This document shows, piece by piece, positions 1-9,806 of a stretch of 64,000 nt of DNA; within the stretch, counting starts at the first letter, position 1, and each line of letters opens with the position of its first letter. The DNA is from an uncultured Prevotellaceae bacterium. GTDB taxonomy: Bacteria > Bacteroidota > Bacteroidia > Bacteroidales > Muribaculaceae. The notes under the pieces are model-generated. The model saw only the letters and a list, made by a program, of their open reading frames with translations. It searched no databases and had not been told where the DNA came from. Both the position numbers and the translations under genes were made by a program. The stretch spans positions 62,001-126,000 of the forward strand of contig CALEJB010000051.1 in the NCBI GenBank assembly GCA_937898675.1. Reading direction: 5' to 3'.

Positions 1-2
1 AA

Positions 3-524
3 AAACTTGATGTGAATTTTGCCGATTTTGATAAGGCTCAAATTAAAGAAAAACAGGCTGCCGCTGGTCAGCTGACAAAAAATTTCAATGACGGTCTGAA
101 AACCATTTATGACGCCGCATTAGCGGACGGAAATTTTATTGGGAGTGATATTTGGGGGTTCTTTAACACTCAGGCGCAAAAGACATGCGTAATGAAAGGT
201 TATCGTAATGTCCTTGTCATCATCACTGATGGTTACATTTATCATAAGGACAATCTTGTGGAGGACAAAGCGAATAAACAAGCCACTTACATCACCAAGA
301 CTACACTGGCCCAAGGCTACACATTAACTCCAATTGCGGGGAAGATATCAAATCTTGAAGTTCTCGTAGTCGAGCTTAATCCTGACCCCGTAACTGATTT
401 TGCCAAAATGGAATCTGCGATTAGTGACTGGTTTAAGGCGATAGGAATTTCCAGATATGAAATTCTTAAGACCGATTTGCCCGCAAATAGCAAGAAGCCC
501 ATTATTGATTTCCTCAATCCCTAA
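3..524 (+). CDS. C-terminal part of a protein with a vWA-like core (cut by left edge)
   Basis: The frame is open through the left edge, so the GTG at 12 is probably not the real start. About 173 residues are visible. A hydrophobic strand ending in VLVIITDGY (about residue 70 from the edge) looks like the central strand of a von Willebrand A fold, and a later strand, LEVLVVELNPDP, fits the next beta strand. The segment is hydrophilic with no membrane span. It is clearly more A+T-rich than the genes to its right, which suggests a different origin or an accessory region just outside the window. Function is not known. The vWA reading is an inference from one strand motif, and the metal-site residues would lie upstream. 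Confidence 0.6.
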   Translation, partial: KLDVNFADFDKAQIKEKQAAAGQLTKNFNDGLKTIYDAALADGNFIGSDIWGFFNTQAQKTCVMKGYRNVLVIITDGYIYHKDNLVEDKANKQATYITKTTLAQGYTLTPIAGKISNLEVLVVELNPDPVTDFAKMESAISDWFKAIGISRYEILKTDLPANSKKPIIDFLNP

Positions 525-555
525 GGAAAATAATAGAGAAGTCATAGAGTTGAAA

Positions 556-586
556 AATGAGGGCGCGTCGTTGATGCGCCCTCATT
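556..586 (-). terminator. Intrinsic terminator of the asd operon
   Basis: A perfect 11-bp stem (AATGAGGGCGC at 556-566 pairs with 576-586) has a 9-nt loop. Read leftward it is followed by TTTT, so it ends the leftward operon. It could also stop the rightward gene at 3-524. Confidence 0.85.
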
Positions 587-644
587 AGTGCTCATGGGGG
601 AGGGATGGTTCTATCCCGTTTGCGTTGCCGTGGCGGGGGTGGGG

Positions 645-1658
645 TTAAGCCTTCTTCTTGTGGGCGAGGAGGTATTGGGCGATCTGCACGGCGTTGAGGG
701 CGGCGCCTTTCTTGATTTGGTCGCCGCATACCCAGAAGGTGAGCCCGTTGTCGCTGCTGGTATCGACGCGGATGCGGCCCACATAGACGGGGTCCTTGCC
801 GGTGCAGTCGATGGGCATGGGGTAGCGGTTGTTGCGCGGCTCGTCCACCACCACGATGCCTGGGGCGAGCTGGAGGGCGGCGCGGGCCTCCTCGGGGGTG
901 ATGGGCTGCTCGCACTCGATCCACACGGCCTCGCTGTGGGCGCGCATGACGGGCACGCGGACGCAGGTGGCGCTCACGCGTATGTCGCTGTGCATGATTT
1001 TGCAGGTCTCTTTCACCATCTTCATCTCCTCGCGGGTGTAGTCATTGTCTTGGAAGATGTCGATGTGGGGAATCACGTTGTAGGCCAGTTCGTGCTGGAA
1101 GTGCCGCACGGTGAGCTGTTCCTTGCCCACGGCGACCTCGCTGGCCTGGAGGGCGAGTTCGTACATCGCCTCGAGCCCGGCGCCGCTGGCGGCCTGGTAG
1201 GTGGCCACCTGCACGTTCTTGATGTGCGAGATGTTGTCGAGGGGCTTGAGTGCGACCACCATGATGATGGTGGAGCAGTTGGGGTTGGCGATGATGTTGC
1301 GCGGGGTGACGAGGGCGTCGTCGCCGTTGACTTCGGGGACGACCAGGGGCACGTCGTCGTCCATGCGGAAGGCGCTGCTGTTGTCGATCATGATGCAGCC
1401 GTGCCTGGTGATGGTGGGTGCAAACTCGATGGCGGGCCCTGCGCCCATGGCGACAAATGCCACGTCGATGTCCTTGAAGTCATCGTTGTGCTGGAGGAGT
1501 TTGACCACATGGTCCTTGCCGCGGAAGGTGAAAATGCGTCCCGCGCTGCGCTCCGAGCCAAAGAGCACGAGTTCGCTGACGGGGAAATTTTGCTCATCGA
1601 GGACACGCATGAATTCCTGTCCCACTGCGCCGCTGGCGCCAACAATCGCAACTTTCAT
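645..1658 (-). CDS. asd: Aspartate-semialdehyde dehydrogenase
   Basis: NADPH-dependent reduction of aspartyl phosphate to aspartate semialdehyde, the branch point to lysine/diaminopimelate, threonine and methionine; cytosolic. The 337 residues match the family length. The N-terminus has the Rossmann motif GASGAVG (residues 7-13), and the catalytic cysteine is C128 in NPNCST. The later regions QAASGAG and SATCVRVPV are also typical. The start is the only ATG in front of the Rossmann strand. It is the last gene of a leftward operon, 37 bp after the argB homologue and directly before a strong terminator. Identification is secure. Confidence 0.96.
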   Translation of the reverse strand: MKVAIVGASGAVGQEFMRVLDEQNFPVSELVLFGSERSAGRIFTFRGKDHVVKLLQHNDDFKDIDVAFVAMGAGPAIEFAPTITRHGCIMIDNSSAFRMDDDVPLVVPEVNGDDALVTPRNIIANPNCSTIIMVVALKPLDNISHIKNVQVATYQAASGAGLEAMYELALQASEVAVGKEQLTVRHFQHELAYNVIPHIDIFQDNDYTREEMKMVKETCKIMHSDIRVSATCVRVPVMRAHSEAVWIECEQPITPEEARAALQLAPGIVVVDEPRNNRYPMPIDCTGKDPVYVGRIRVDTSSDNGLTFWVCGDQIKKGAALNAVQIAQYLLAHKKKA

Positions 1659-1695
1659 AGTAGTAGTTATGTCTCTTTAGTTAGTCGTTTTGATA

Positions 1696-2463
1696 TTACA
1701 TGATGTGAGTGCCCTTGTCGGGGTTGCCGAGCTGGGCGGCGCTGGTGATGATGACCTCCTTGACGCCGTGGTCGATGGCCGAGAAGGCGTTGTCGAGCTT
1801 GTTGACAAACCAGTCCTTGATGATGTCCATGTCGCGCAGGGCCTTGTACTGTGTGCGCCGCAGCATGGGCACCACGCTGTCGCCGTCGTGGGGGTTGAGC
1901 AGCACGCCGTTTTTCTCGAAGCAGTAAATCAGGCGCACGTTGTAGCGCAGGGCAAACGCCTTGGCAATCTCGGCGGCCATGGCGTCGGTCTCGTTGAACA
2001 GCAGGTTGCCGCGGCCGTCGTGGGTGATGGGTGCGAGCACCGGCACCACGCCGCTGTCGAGCAGGCGGGCAAATCCCTCGGTGTTGACGCGTCGCACCTG
2101 TCCCGTGCTGCCCAGTTTGCCGTCGGGCAGCTTGACGCTGGTGACCAGGTCCATGTCCACGCCGGTGACGCCGATGGCGTTGACCTTGTTGGCATGCAGG
2201 TGGGCCACCAGCTGGTGGTTGACCAGGCCGCCATAGACCATCGTGAGCAGTCGCAGTGTGCCCGGGTCAACGACGGGGCGCTCGTTGATGAGTTTGGTCT
2301 TCACGCCCAGCTTGCCGCCGATTTCTGATGCCAGGTTGGTGCCGCTGAAGATGAGCAGCCGCCTGCCCTTGATGGCGGCAAACGCCTTGATGAACGAGCG
2401 GAGCGCCTCGGGCTTCTCCACAATCTTGCCGCTCACTTTGACCACTGTCAGTTGTTCCATCAT
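1696..2463 (-). CDS. Acetylglutamate kinase (ArgB) homologue with degenerate active site
   Basis: Amino-acid-kinase fold of 255 residues, closest in pattern to Bacteroidales ArgB (conserved stretches TMVYGGLVN, VPVLAPITHDG, YCFEKNGVL, NKLDNAF). ArgB phosphorylates N-acetyl- or N-succinylglutamate in arginine synthesis. The family's phosphate-binding loops are altered: K-V-G-G has become KVSG (residues 9-12), the H-G-G-G turn has become FSGTN (39-43), and the N-x-N-A-D motif reads FNETD. The lysine equivalent to E. coli K217 (NKLDNA) appears kept. The frame is intact with no stop, so this is not a decayed pseudogene. It sits between prfB and asd, away from any arg gene. Catalysis may be lost or changed; a regulatory role or another substrate is possible. 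Start could be 2460. Confidence 0.8.
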   Translation of the reverse strand: MMEQLTVVKVSGKIVEKPEALRSFIKAFAAIKGRRLLIFSGTNLASEIGGKLGVKTKLINERPVVDPGTLRLLTMVYGGLVNHQLVAHLHANKVNAIGVTGVDMDLVTSVKLPDGKLGSTGQVRRVNTEGFARLLDSGVVPVLAPITHDGRGNLLFNETDAMAAEIAKAFALRYNVRLIYCFEKNGVLLNPHDGDSVVPMLRRTQYKALRDMDIIKDWFVNKLDNAFSAIDHGVKEVIITSAAQLGNPDKGTHIM

Positions 2464-2487
2464 CGCTTTGAGCCTGAAAAAAGTCGG

Positions 2488-3597
2488 TTAATCCTCGGCA
2501 AACTCCATGAGGTAGGCCTTGATGAACTCGTCGATGTCGCCGTCCATCACGCCGCCCACGTCGCTGGTCTGGTGGTTGGTGCGGTGGTCCTTGACGCGGC
2601 GGTCGTCAAACACATAGCTGCGAATCTGGCTGCCCCATTCGATTTTCTTCTTGCTGTCCTCCACCTTGCGCTGCTCTTCCTGCCGGTGCTGCAACTCCTT
2701 GTTGTAGAGTATGGAGCGCAGGTTGCGCAGGGCGTTCTCGCGGTTCTTGGGCTGGTCGCGCGTCTCGGTGTTCTCGACGAGGATTTCCTCCTCCTCGCCC
2801 GTGTAGGGGTCTTTATACTGGTATCGCACGCGCACGCCGGACTCGACCTTGTTGACGTTCTGGCCTCCGGCGCCGCCGCTGCGGAAGGTGTCCCACGAGA
2901 TGCGCGCGGGGTCGAGGGTAATCTCGATGGTGTCGTCGACCAGCGGGGTGACGAATACCGAGGCAAACGAGGTCATGCGCTTGCCCTGGGCGTTGTAGGG
3001 CGACACGCGCACCAGGCGGTGCACGCCGTTCTCGCTCTTGAGGTAGCCGTAAGAGAAGTCTCCCTCGATGCTGATGGTCACGCTCTTGATGCCCGCCTCG
3101 TCGCCGTCGATGATGTGCTCGATGGCGGTCTTGTAGCCGTGGCGCTCGCACCATCGCAGGTACATGCGCATGAGCATCGAGGCCCAGTCCTGGCTCTCGG
3201 TGCCGCCGGCGCCCGAGTTAATTTTGAGAATGGCGTCCATCTTGTCCTCGTCGTGGCGCAGCATGTTGCGCAGTTCGAGTTTCTCGAGCGAGGCCATTGC
3301 CTTGCTGTACAGGCTGTCGAGCTCCTCCTCCTCGACGAGGCCCTCCTTGACGAAGTCAAATCCCGTGGCCACCTCGTCAACGGCGAGTTCCACGGCTTCG
3401 CAGTCGTTGATCCAGTTGCGCAGCTGCTTGATTTTCTTCATCTGCTTCTCGGCGGCCTTCTGGTCCTGCCAGAAGTCGGGCACATGGGTGCGCAGTTCCT
3501 CTTCCTCGACCTCGATTTTCTTGTTGTCGATGTCGAGATAGCGCTTCAAGTCGTCCTTGCGCTGCTGTAATTCCTTGAGTTGTTCTTGTGTGATCAT
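2488..3597 (-). CDS. prfB: Peptide chain release factor 2
   Basis: Recognises UGA/UAA stop codons and triggers peptide release. The 369 residues have the PCRF domain at the N-terminus, the release motif GGQ at 244-246 (context GGAGGQNVNKVE), and SPY in the stop-codon recognition position where E. coli has SPF. Unlike E. coli prfB, the gene is one continuous frame: at the usual recoding site (YLDIDNKK, near residue 20) there is no in-frame TGA and no CTTTGA slippery site, so the +1 frameshift autoregulation is absent. It lies 12 bp after the acyl-CoA ligase and 24 bp before the argB homologue, in the same leftward operon. Confidence 0.96.
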   Translation of the reverse strand: MITQEQLKELQQRKDDLKRYLDIDNKKIEVEEEELRTHVPDFWQDQKAAEKQMKKIKQLRNWINDCEAVELAVDEVATGFDFVKEGLVEEEELDSLYSKAMASLEKLELRNMLRHDEDKMDAILKINSGAGGTESQDWASMLMRMYLRWCERHGYKTAIEHIIDGDEAGIKSVTISIEGDFSYGYLKSENGVHRLVRVSPYNAQGKRMTSFASVFVTPLVDDTIEITLDPARISWDTFRSGGAGGQNVNKVESGVRVRYQYKDPYTGEEEEILVENTETRDQPKNRENALRNLRSILYNKELQHRQEEQRKVEDSKKKIEWGSQIRSYVFDDRRVKDHRTNHQTSDVGGVMDGDIDEFIKAYLMEFAED

Positions 3598-3609
3598 TTA
3601 TTATTGTAG

Positions 3610-5454
<1,845 letters not shown>

Positions 5455-5552
5455 TTTCCCTGTCGATATTGAATGCGAAGCCGCTCAATCGCGAATGCCT
5501 CGTTAACTATAAATCATGAATCGTTACATTGCGGCACAACCGCAAACATGTT

Positions 5553-5560
5553 GCAAAATT
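5553..5560 (-). promoter_or_regulatory. -7 box for the acyl-CoA ligase operon
   Basis: Read leftward the bases are TAATTTTG, matching the Bacteroidetes TAnnTTTG element. It lies about 100 bp before the start at 5454. No clear -33 partner was found. Confidence 0.5.
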
Positions 5561-5632
5561 ACAAAAAACTTTCGAGTATTGGGCTGCCCCGCCTTGAGTT
5601 TTTGGCGTTGTTCTAAAAATCGTGGCGGGGAA

Positions 5633-5664
5633 TTTGTGGAAGTCGTCTCAAAAGTCTAACTTTG
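5633..5664 (+). promoter_or_regulatory. Promoter for the GH97 gene (-33 TTTG, -7 TAACTTTG)
   Basis: TTTG at 5633-5636 and TAACTTTG at 5657-5664 are separated by 20 bp, an exact fit to the Bacteroidetes primary-sigma promoter. The predicted start of transcription near 5668 leaves a leader of about 54 nt. Confidence 0.75.
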
Positions 5665-5721
5665 CAACCAGTAACGCTGTTTGAGGCAAACAGTAAGAAT
5701 TCCCAAGAAAATCAGACGAAT

Positions 5722-7704
5722 ATGAAGAAAATAGTTGCAATGCTTTTAGTGCTCCTGTCGCTGTCGGCGGCAGGCAAGACCGCCAGCGTGAGTTCGCCCG
5801 GCGGTGCCGTTACCGTGACGGTTGGTGTGGATGGCGGTGCCGCGTGGTACCAGGTGACGCGCGGCGGCGCGGCGGTCCTCGGCCGCTCGGCGTTAGGTTT
5901 TGTGCTCGACAGCGGCCCGTTCAAGGACGACTTCAAGATGGCGGGCACCTCGCGCACGTCGCACGACGAGACGTGGACCCAGCCCTGGGGCGAGGACGCC
6001 CAGGTGCGCAACCGCTACAACGAGCTCAAGGTCGCCCTGCGTGAGCGGCACGGCGCGCGCCGCACGCTCGGTGTCGTCATCAGGGCCTTTGACGACGGCA
6101 TGGCCCTGCGCTATGAGTTCCCCGAGCAGGCGGGTCTCAAGGAGTTTGTCATCATGGACGAGGCCACGCAGTTCGCCCTGCCCGTCGATGCCCAGGCGTG
6201 GTCCATCCCCGCCCTGACGCCATACTACGAGGGCATCTACACCCGCGACCTGGTGAGCCGCAAGGACAGCATTGCCGCTCCCGTGGCCATCGAGGTCAAC
6301 GACACGCTGTGCCTGGCCATCATGGAGGCCAACCTCACCGACTACTCGACGATGAACCTGGCGGCGCGCGGCACCACGCTGACGGCGGCGCTCGTGCCGT
6401 GGCAAAACGGCGACAAGGTGCGCGTGAGCGCCACCCGCGTCACCCCGTGGCGCGCCGTCATCATTGGCCGCACGGCGGCCGACATCCTGCTCTCGCGCAT
6501 GGCGCTCAACCTGAACGACCCGTGCCAGATCGAGGATACATCGTGGATACGGCCCACCAAATATGTGGGCATCTGGTGGGCGCTGCAAAAACAGCGCTGG
6601 ACCTGGGCACAGGGCGACCGCCACGGCGCCACCACCGGCAACGCCAAGCGTTACATCGACTTTGCCGCGCGCCACGGCATGGGCGGCGTGCTGGTCGAGG
6701 GCTGGAACTGGGGCTGGGACTGCGATTGGACCAGGCACGGCGACGGCTTTAGTTTCACCAAGGCCTATCCCGACTATGACCTCGAGGGCCTGTGCCGCTA
6801 TGCCGCCGAGCGCGGCGTGCGCATCGTCGCCCACAACGAGACGGGGGGCGCCGCCCAAAACTATGAAAACCAGCTCGAGGACGCCTACACGCTCTATGAG
6901 TCGCTGGGCATCAACACGGTGAAGACCGGCTATGTCAATCCCCGCTTCTACAACGGCGAGCTGCAGCACTCGCAGTGGGGCATACGCCACTTTCGCAAGG
7001 TGATTGAGACGGCGGCGCGCCACCACCTCATGATTGACAACCACGAGGGCGCCATGCCCTCGGGCCTGCAGCGCACCTGGCCCAACCTCATCGGCACCGA
7101 GAGCATGCGCGGGCAGGAGTACAACGCCTTTGACCGTGCCGGCGGCAATCCGCCATACCACGAGTGCATCCTGCCGTTTACCCGCGGCCTGGGCGGTCCC
7201 ATGGACTTCACGCCCGGCATCTTCAACTATGACAACGAGGCCGTGCCCGGCACGCGCCCCCAAACCACGCTGGCCCACCAGCTGGCCGAGTATGTGGTGA
7301 TTTACAGTCCCGCTCACATGGCGGCCGACGAAATCCAGAACTATGAGCACCAGCCCGCGTTTGCCTTCATCGAGGAGGTGCCCGCCAACTGGGAGCGCAC
7401 CCTCGTGCCGCACGCCGCCATGGGGCAGTACGTTACCTGTGTGCGCCAGGAGCGCGGTGCCGACAACTGGTATGTGGGCAGCGTGACCGACGGCCAGGCG
7501 CGTGACCTGACGCTGGCGCTCGACTTCCTGAGCGACGGCGCCGCCTACGACGCCATCATCTATGAGGACGGCCCCGGCGCCGACTACCGCGACAATCCCT
7601 ATCCCATGACCATTCGCCGCCTCACCGTTGACAACACCATGGCCCTCGACCTCCACCTCGCCCCTGGCGGCGGCGCAGCCGTCAGTATCCGCAAGCGGCA
7701 ATGA
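5722..7704 (+). CDS. Secreted GH97 alpha-glucosidase (inverting, SusB-like)
   Basis: Hydrolyses alpha-glucosidic bonds in the periplasm, by family. 660 residues. The start at 5722 is chosen because it opens a type I signal peptide (MKKIVAMLLVLLSLSAAG); an upstream in-frame ATG at 5662 lies inside the promoter. The domains run N-terminal beta-sandwich (about 20-270), TIM barrel (about 275-550), C-terminal sandwich. E373 (HNETGG), E442 (DNHEG) and E466 (RGQEY) have the same spacing as SusB E439, E508 and E532. G403 in VKTGYV stands where retaining GH97 alpha-galactosidases carry the aspartate nucleophile, so the inverting glucosidase class is expected. No susC/susD genes are adjacent, so it is not part of a visible polysaccharide locus. 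Confidence 0.92.
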   Translation: MKKIVAMLLVLLSLSAAGKTASVSSPGGAVTVTVGVDGGAAWYQVTRGGAAVLGRSALGFVLDSGPFKDDFKMAGTSRTSHDETWTQPWGEDAQVRNRYNELKVALRERHGARRTLGVVIRAFDDGMALRYEFPEQAGLKEFVIMDEATQFALPVDAQAWSIPALTPYYEGIYTRDLVSRKDSIAAPVAIEVNDTLCLAIMEANLTDYSTMNLAARGTTLTAALVPWQNGDKVRVSATRVTPWRAVIIGRTAADILLSRMALNLNDPCQIEDTSWIRPTKYVGIWWALQKQRWTWAQGDRHGATTGNAKRYIDFAARHGMGGVLVEGWNWGWDCDWTRHGDGFSFTKAYPDYDLEGLCRYAAERGVRIVAHNETGGAAQNYENQLEDAYTLYESLGINTVKTGYVNPRFYNGELQHSQWGIRHFRKVIETAARHHLMIDNHEGAMPSGLQRTWPNLIGTESMRGQEYNAFDRAGGNPPYHECILPFTRGLGGPMDFTPGIFNYDNEAVPGTRPQTTLAHQLAEYVVIYSPAHMAADEIQNYEHQPAFAFIEEVPANWERTLVPHAAMGQYVTCVRQERGADNWYVGSVTDGQARDLTLALDFLSDGAAYDAIIYEDGPGADYRDNPYPMTIRRLTVDNTMALDLHLAPGGGAAVSIRKRQ

Positions 7705-7731
7705 CGAGCAGGCGGTTGCGGTGCCTGCTCG
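7705..7731 (+). terminator. Hairpin after the GH97 gene
   Basis: A perfect 9-bp stem (CGAGCAGGC at 7705-7713 with 7723-7731) begins directly after the stop codon. It lacks a T-run, so it is a weak or assisted terminator at best. Confidence 0.45.
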
Positions 7732-7814
7732 AGGAGGAAGATGGGTAAATCGTGGGGGGCTTTAGGCCCGCATGGGTGGCAGCAGTCGGCCTCCCCTTGG
7801 CAGTAATGTGGCGG

Positions 7815-8870
7815 TTACCAGCGTTGGTAATTGCGTTTTGAGGTTTTGTTTCTCCTGGCCGTGCCGGCGGCTTTGGTGCGCTCGGCGCGGACGCTGGCTT
7901 TGGCCTTGGCGACATCGTAGTGCAGCCCCTCGGGCGAGAGTTTCTCGCCGTAGAGCGAGTAGCTATCGTTGTCATCGGCGATTTTCTCAAACTCGTCGGT
8001 GAAGCAGTCGTCAAGGTCGTCATAGTCCACGAGCACCTCATAGCGGCCTTTGCTCAGCGTGCCGCTTTGGAACTCAAAGATGATGCCTTCCTTGCTGCAG
8101 CACAGCTCGACGGGCACATTGATGGCGTGCGACAGGCGGTCGGCGTCGCTGCGCTCCTTGTTGAGCTTGTCAATCTTGTCGTTGATGGCGTCGAGCACCT
8201 TGTTGATTTTGCTCTGGTCCAGGATGTCGCTGGCGTTGATGACGCGCTGTCGCTGGCGGTCGTAGTTCACATAGGAGCAGCCCTGGGCAGTGGTGGCGCC
8301 GTTGTATTGGCTCTTGTCGATTTCCATGACCAGGATGCGCTTGGAGGTCATGTAGGGATAGACGAGCACCTGTGTCACGTTGCTGTAGATGGGGAAGACG
8401 TTGGGCGCATCGTTGAGGGTGCGGTAACTGTCGCCAATGGGCTTGTTGAACTGGGGCACCTTCAGGTAGGCATCGCAGGCGTCCTTGAGCGTCGAATGGT
8501 TGTTGCCAAAGGCGCTCTTGATGAGCTGGTTGGTGAGGTTGACGGGATTGTCGTTGCCGTTGACCGACTTGGGCCAGATGACCTTCACATGCTTGGTGCT
8601 GGTGTAGTACGACGAGACGTCGCCATAGTGGGCGGGTGCCTTGGCCGTGAAGTAGCTGGAGCGGTGCTGTATCTTGTCAAACTCGTCGGCCTGTGACGTG
8701 CCCGACGGGGCGTCGGCGTTGTCGGCGTTGGTGACTTCGTCCTCGAACTGTTCGAACAGGTCTTGGCTCTTGGTGTTGGACTCGTTGCGCTGCACCATGT
8801 ACCAGGCGGCCGCCACCAGGTCGATGATGACAAGCAGGACGATGACGATGATGAGATTTTTTTTGGTCAT
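7815..8870 (-). CDS. Membrane-anchored protein with DUF3298/RsiV-like C-terminus
   Basis: 351 residues. One N-terminal membrane segment (residues 6-25, IIVIVLLVIIDLVAAAWYMV) is followed by an acidic linker (about 30-65) and an exported globular part. The region around FEFQSGTLSKGRYEVLVDYDDL (about 265-287) resembles the C-terminal DUF3298 repeat found in RsiV and in Bacteroidetes envelope lipoproteins. The last 35 residues are basic and rich in K, R and A. It is the last gene of a leftward group after cmk and ispH (15 bp gap), so it is probably co-transcribed. There is no catalytic motif; function unknown. The DUF3298 assignment is an inference from pattern only. Confidence 0.65.
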   Translation of the reverse strand: MTKKNLIIVIVLLVIIDLVAAAWYMVQRNESNTKSQDLFEQFEDEVTNADNADAPSGTSQADEFDKIQHRSSYFTAKAPAHYGDVSSYYTSTKHVKVIWPKSVNGNDNPVNLTNQLIKSAFGNNHSTLKDACDAYLKVPQFNKPIGDSYRTLNDAPNVFPIYSNVTQVLVYPYMTSKRILVMEIDKSQYNGATTAQGCSYVNYDRQRQRVINASDILDQSKINKVLDAINDKIDKLNKERSDADRLSHAINVPVELCCSKEGIIFEFQSGTLSKGRYEVLVDYDDLDDCFTDEFEKIADDNDSYSLYGEKLSPEGLHYDVAKAKASVRAERTKAAGTARRNKTSKRNYQRW

Positions 8871-8885
8871 ATTGATGATGTTGGC

Positions 8886-9785
8886 TTAATCATTGTGGCG
8901 TTGGTGTGTCTGCTGCCCTGTGGTGAGGCGCTGCACGGCGTCGCTCACCTGGTTCATGAGCCATCGCGGCGTGGAGGTGGCGCCGCAGATGCCGATGCGC
9001 TCCTTGCCGGCGAGCCATTGCGGGTCGATGTCGCTCTCGTTGCTGATGAGGTGCGAGTCGGGGTTGGCGGCGAGGCACTCGGCAAACAGGATGCGGCCGT
9101 TGCTGCTCTTGGCGCCGCTCACAAAGAGGATGAGCTCGTGGCGCCGGGCAAAGTCGCGGATGCTGGGAATGCGGTTGGCCACCGAGCGGCAGATGGTGTC
9201 AAAGCTGCGGAAGGTGACACCGGGCTGGATGCGGCGCTGGATTTCCTCGACGATGCGGCCAAACTCCTGCACGCTCTTGGTAGTCTGTGAGTAGAGGCAG
9301 ATGTCGCGCGTGAAGTCTATCTTGTCTATCTCGTCAATGTTCTCGATGACGGTGGCGTGGCCGCGGGTTTGTCCCACCAGTCCCAGCACCTCGGCATGTC
9401 CTCGCTTGCCGTAGATGACAATCTGGGGCATGTCGCCGCCGCTGTTGTCGTTAAACGAGGCGTGGATGCGTTGTTGCAGTTTGAGCACCACAGGACAAGT
9501 GGCGTCGATGATTTCGATGCGGTTGCGGCGGGCGGTCTCGTAGGTCTCGGGCGGCTCGCCGTGGGCGCGCAGCAGCACCTTGACGTCGTGCAGCTGCTCG
9601 AGCTGCTCGTGGGTGATGGTTTCAAGGCCCTGGCTGGCCAGGCGTTCCACCTCGCCGGTGTTGTGCACGATGTCGCCCAGGCAGTAGAGGTGGCCCGTGC
9701 TGTTGAGTTCCTCCTCGGCCTTGCTGATGGCCGTGGTCACCCCGAAGCAGAATCCCGAACCGTTGTCAATCTCAATAACCGCCAT
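8886..9785 (-). CDS. ispH: 4-hydroxy-3-methylbut-2-enyl diphosphate reductase
   Basis: Last step of the MEP pathway, giving IPP and DMAPP; a cytosolic [4Fe-4S] enzyme. The three cluster cysteines are C13 (GFCFGV), C97 (DATCP) and C199 (DTICRSV). The substrate histidines lie in LGDIVHNTGEV and RAHGEPPE, and the proton-relay glutamate is in GKRGHAEVLG. 299 residues is the usual short form, without an S1-domain fusion. It lies 12 bp after cmk, an arrangement common in Bacteroidales. It feeds the polyprenyl synthase at 11637 and menaquinone synthesis (menA, menG in this window). Confidence 0.95.
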   Translation of the reverse strand: MAVIEIDNGSGFCFGVTTAISKAEEELNSTGHLYCLGDIVHNTGEVERLASQGLETITHEQLEQLHDVKVLLRAHGEPPETYETARRNRIEIIDATCPVVLKLQQRIHASFNDNSGGDMPQIVIYGKRGHAEVLGLVGQTRGHATVIENIDEIDKIDFTRDICLYSQTTKSVQEFGRIVEEIQRRIQPGVTFRSFDTICRSVANRIPSIRDFARRHELILFVSGAKSSNGRILFAECLAANPDSHLISNESDIDPQWLAGKERIGICGATSTPRWLMNQVSDAVQRLTTGQQTHQRHND

Positions 9786-9787
9786 AA

Positions 9788-9806
9788 TTCCTAACTCCTA
9801 ACTCCT
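9788..9806. repeat. Short tandem heptamer repeat (CTAACTC units)
   Basis: The string TTCCTAACTCCTAACTCCT holds about 2.5 copies of a 7-bp unit. It fills the gap between ispH and cmk and includes the stop codon of cmk (9798-9800). The same unit recurs on both sides of the four-helix-bundle gene near 12616 and 12998. Confidence 0.7.

Noticed and set aside
588..1703. Long rightward open frame opposite asd (and a similar one at 1690-2328 opposite the argB homologue)
   Set aside because: Antisense shadow of a confirmed gene in G+C-rich DNA; composition (H, V, G, A, D runs) is not protein-like.
5893..7701. 602-codon leftward frame opposite the GH97 gene
   Set aside because: The rightward strand has a signal peptide, catalytic residues and promoter; the antisense frame has none.
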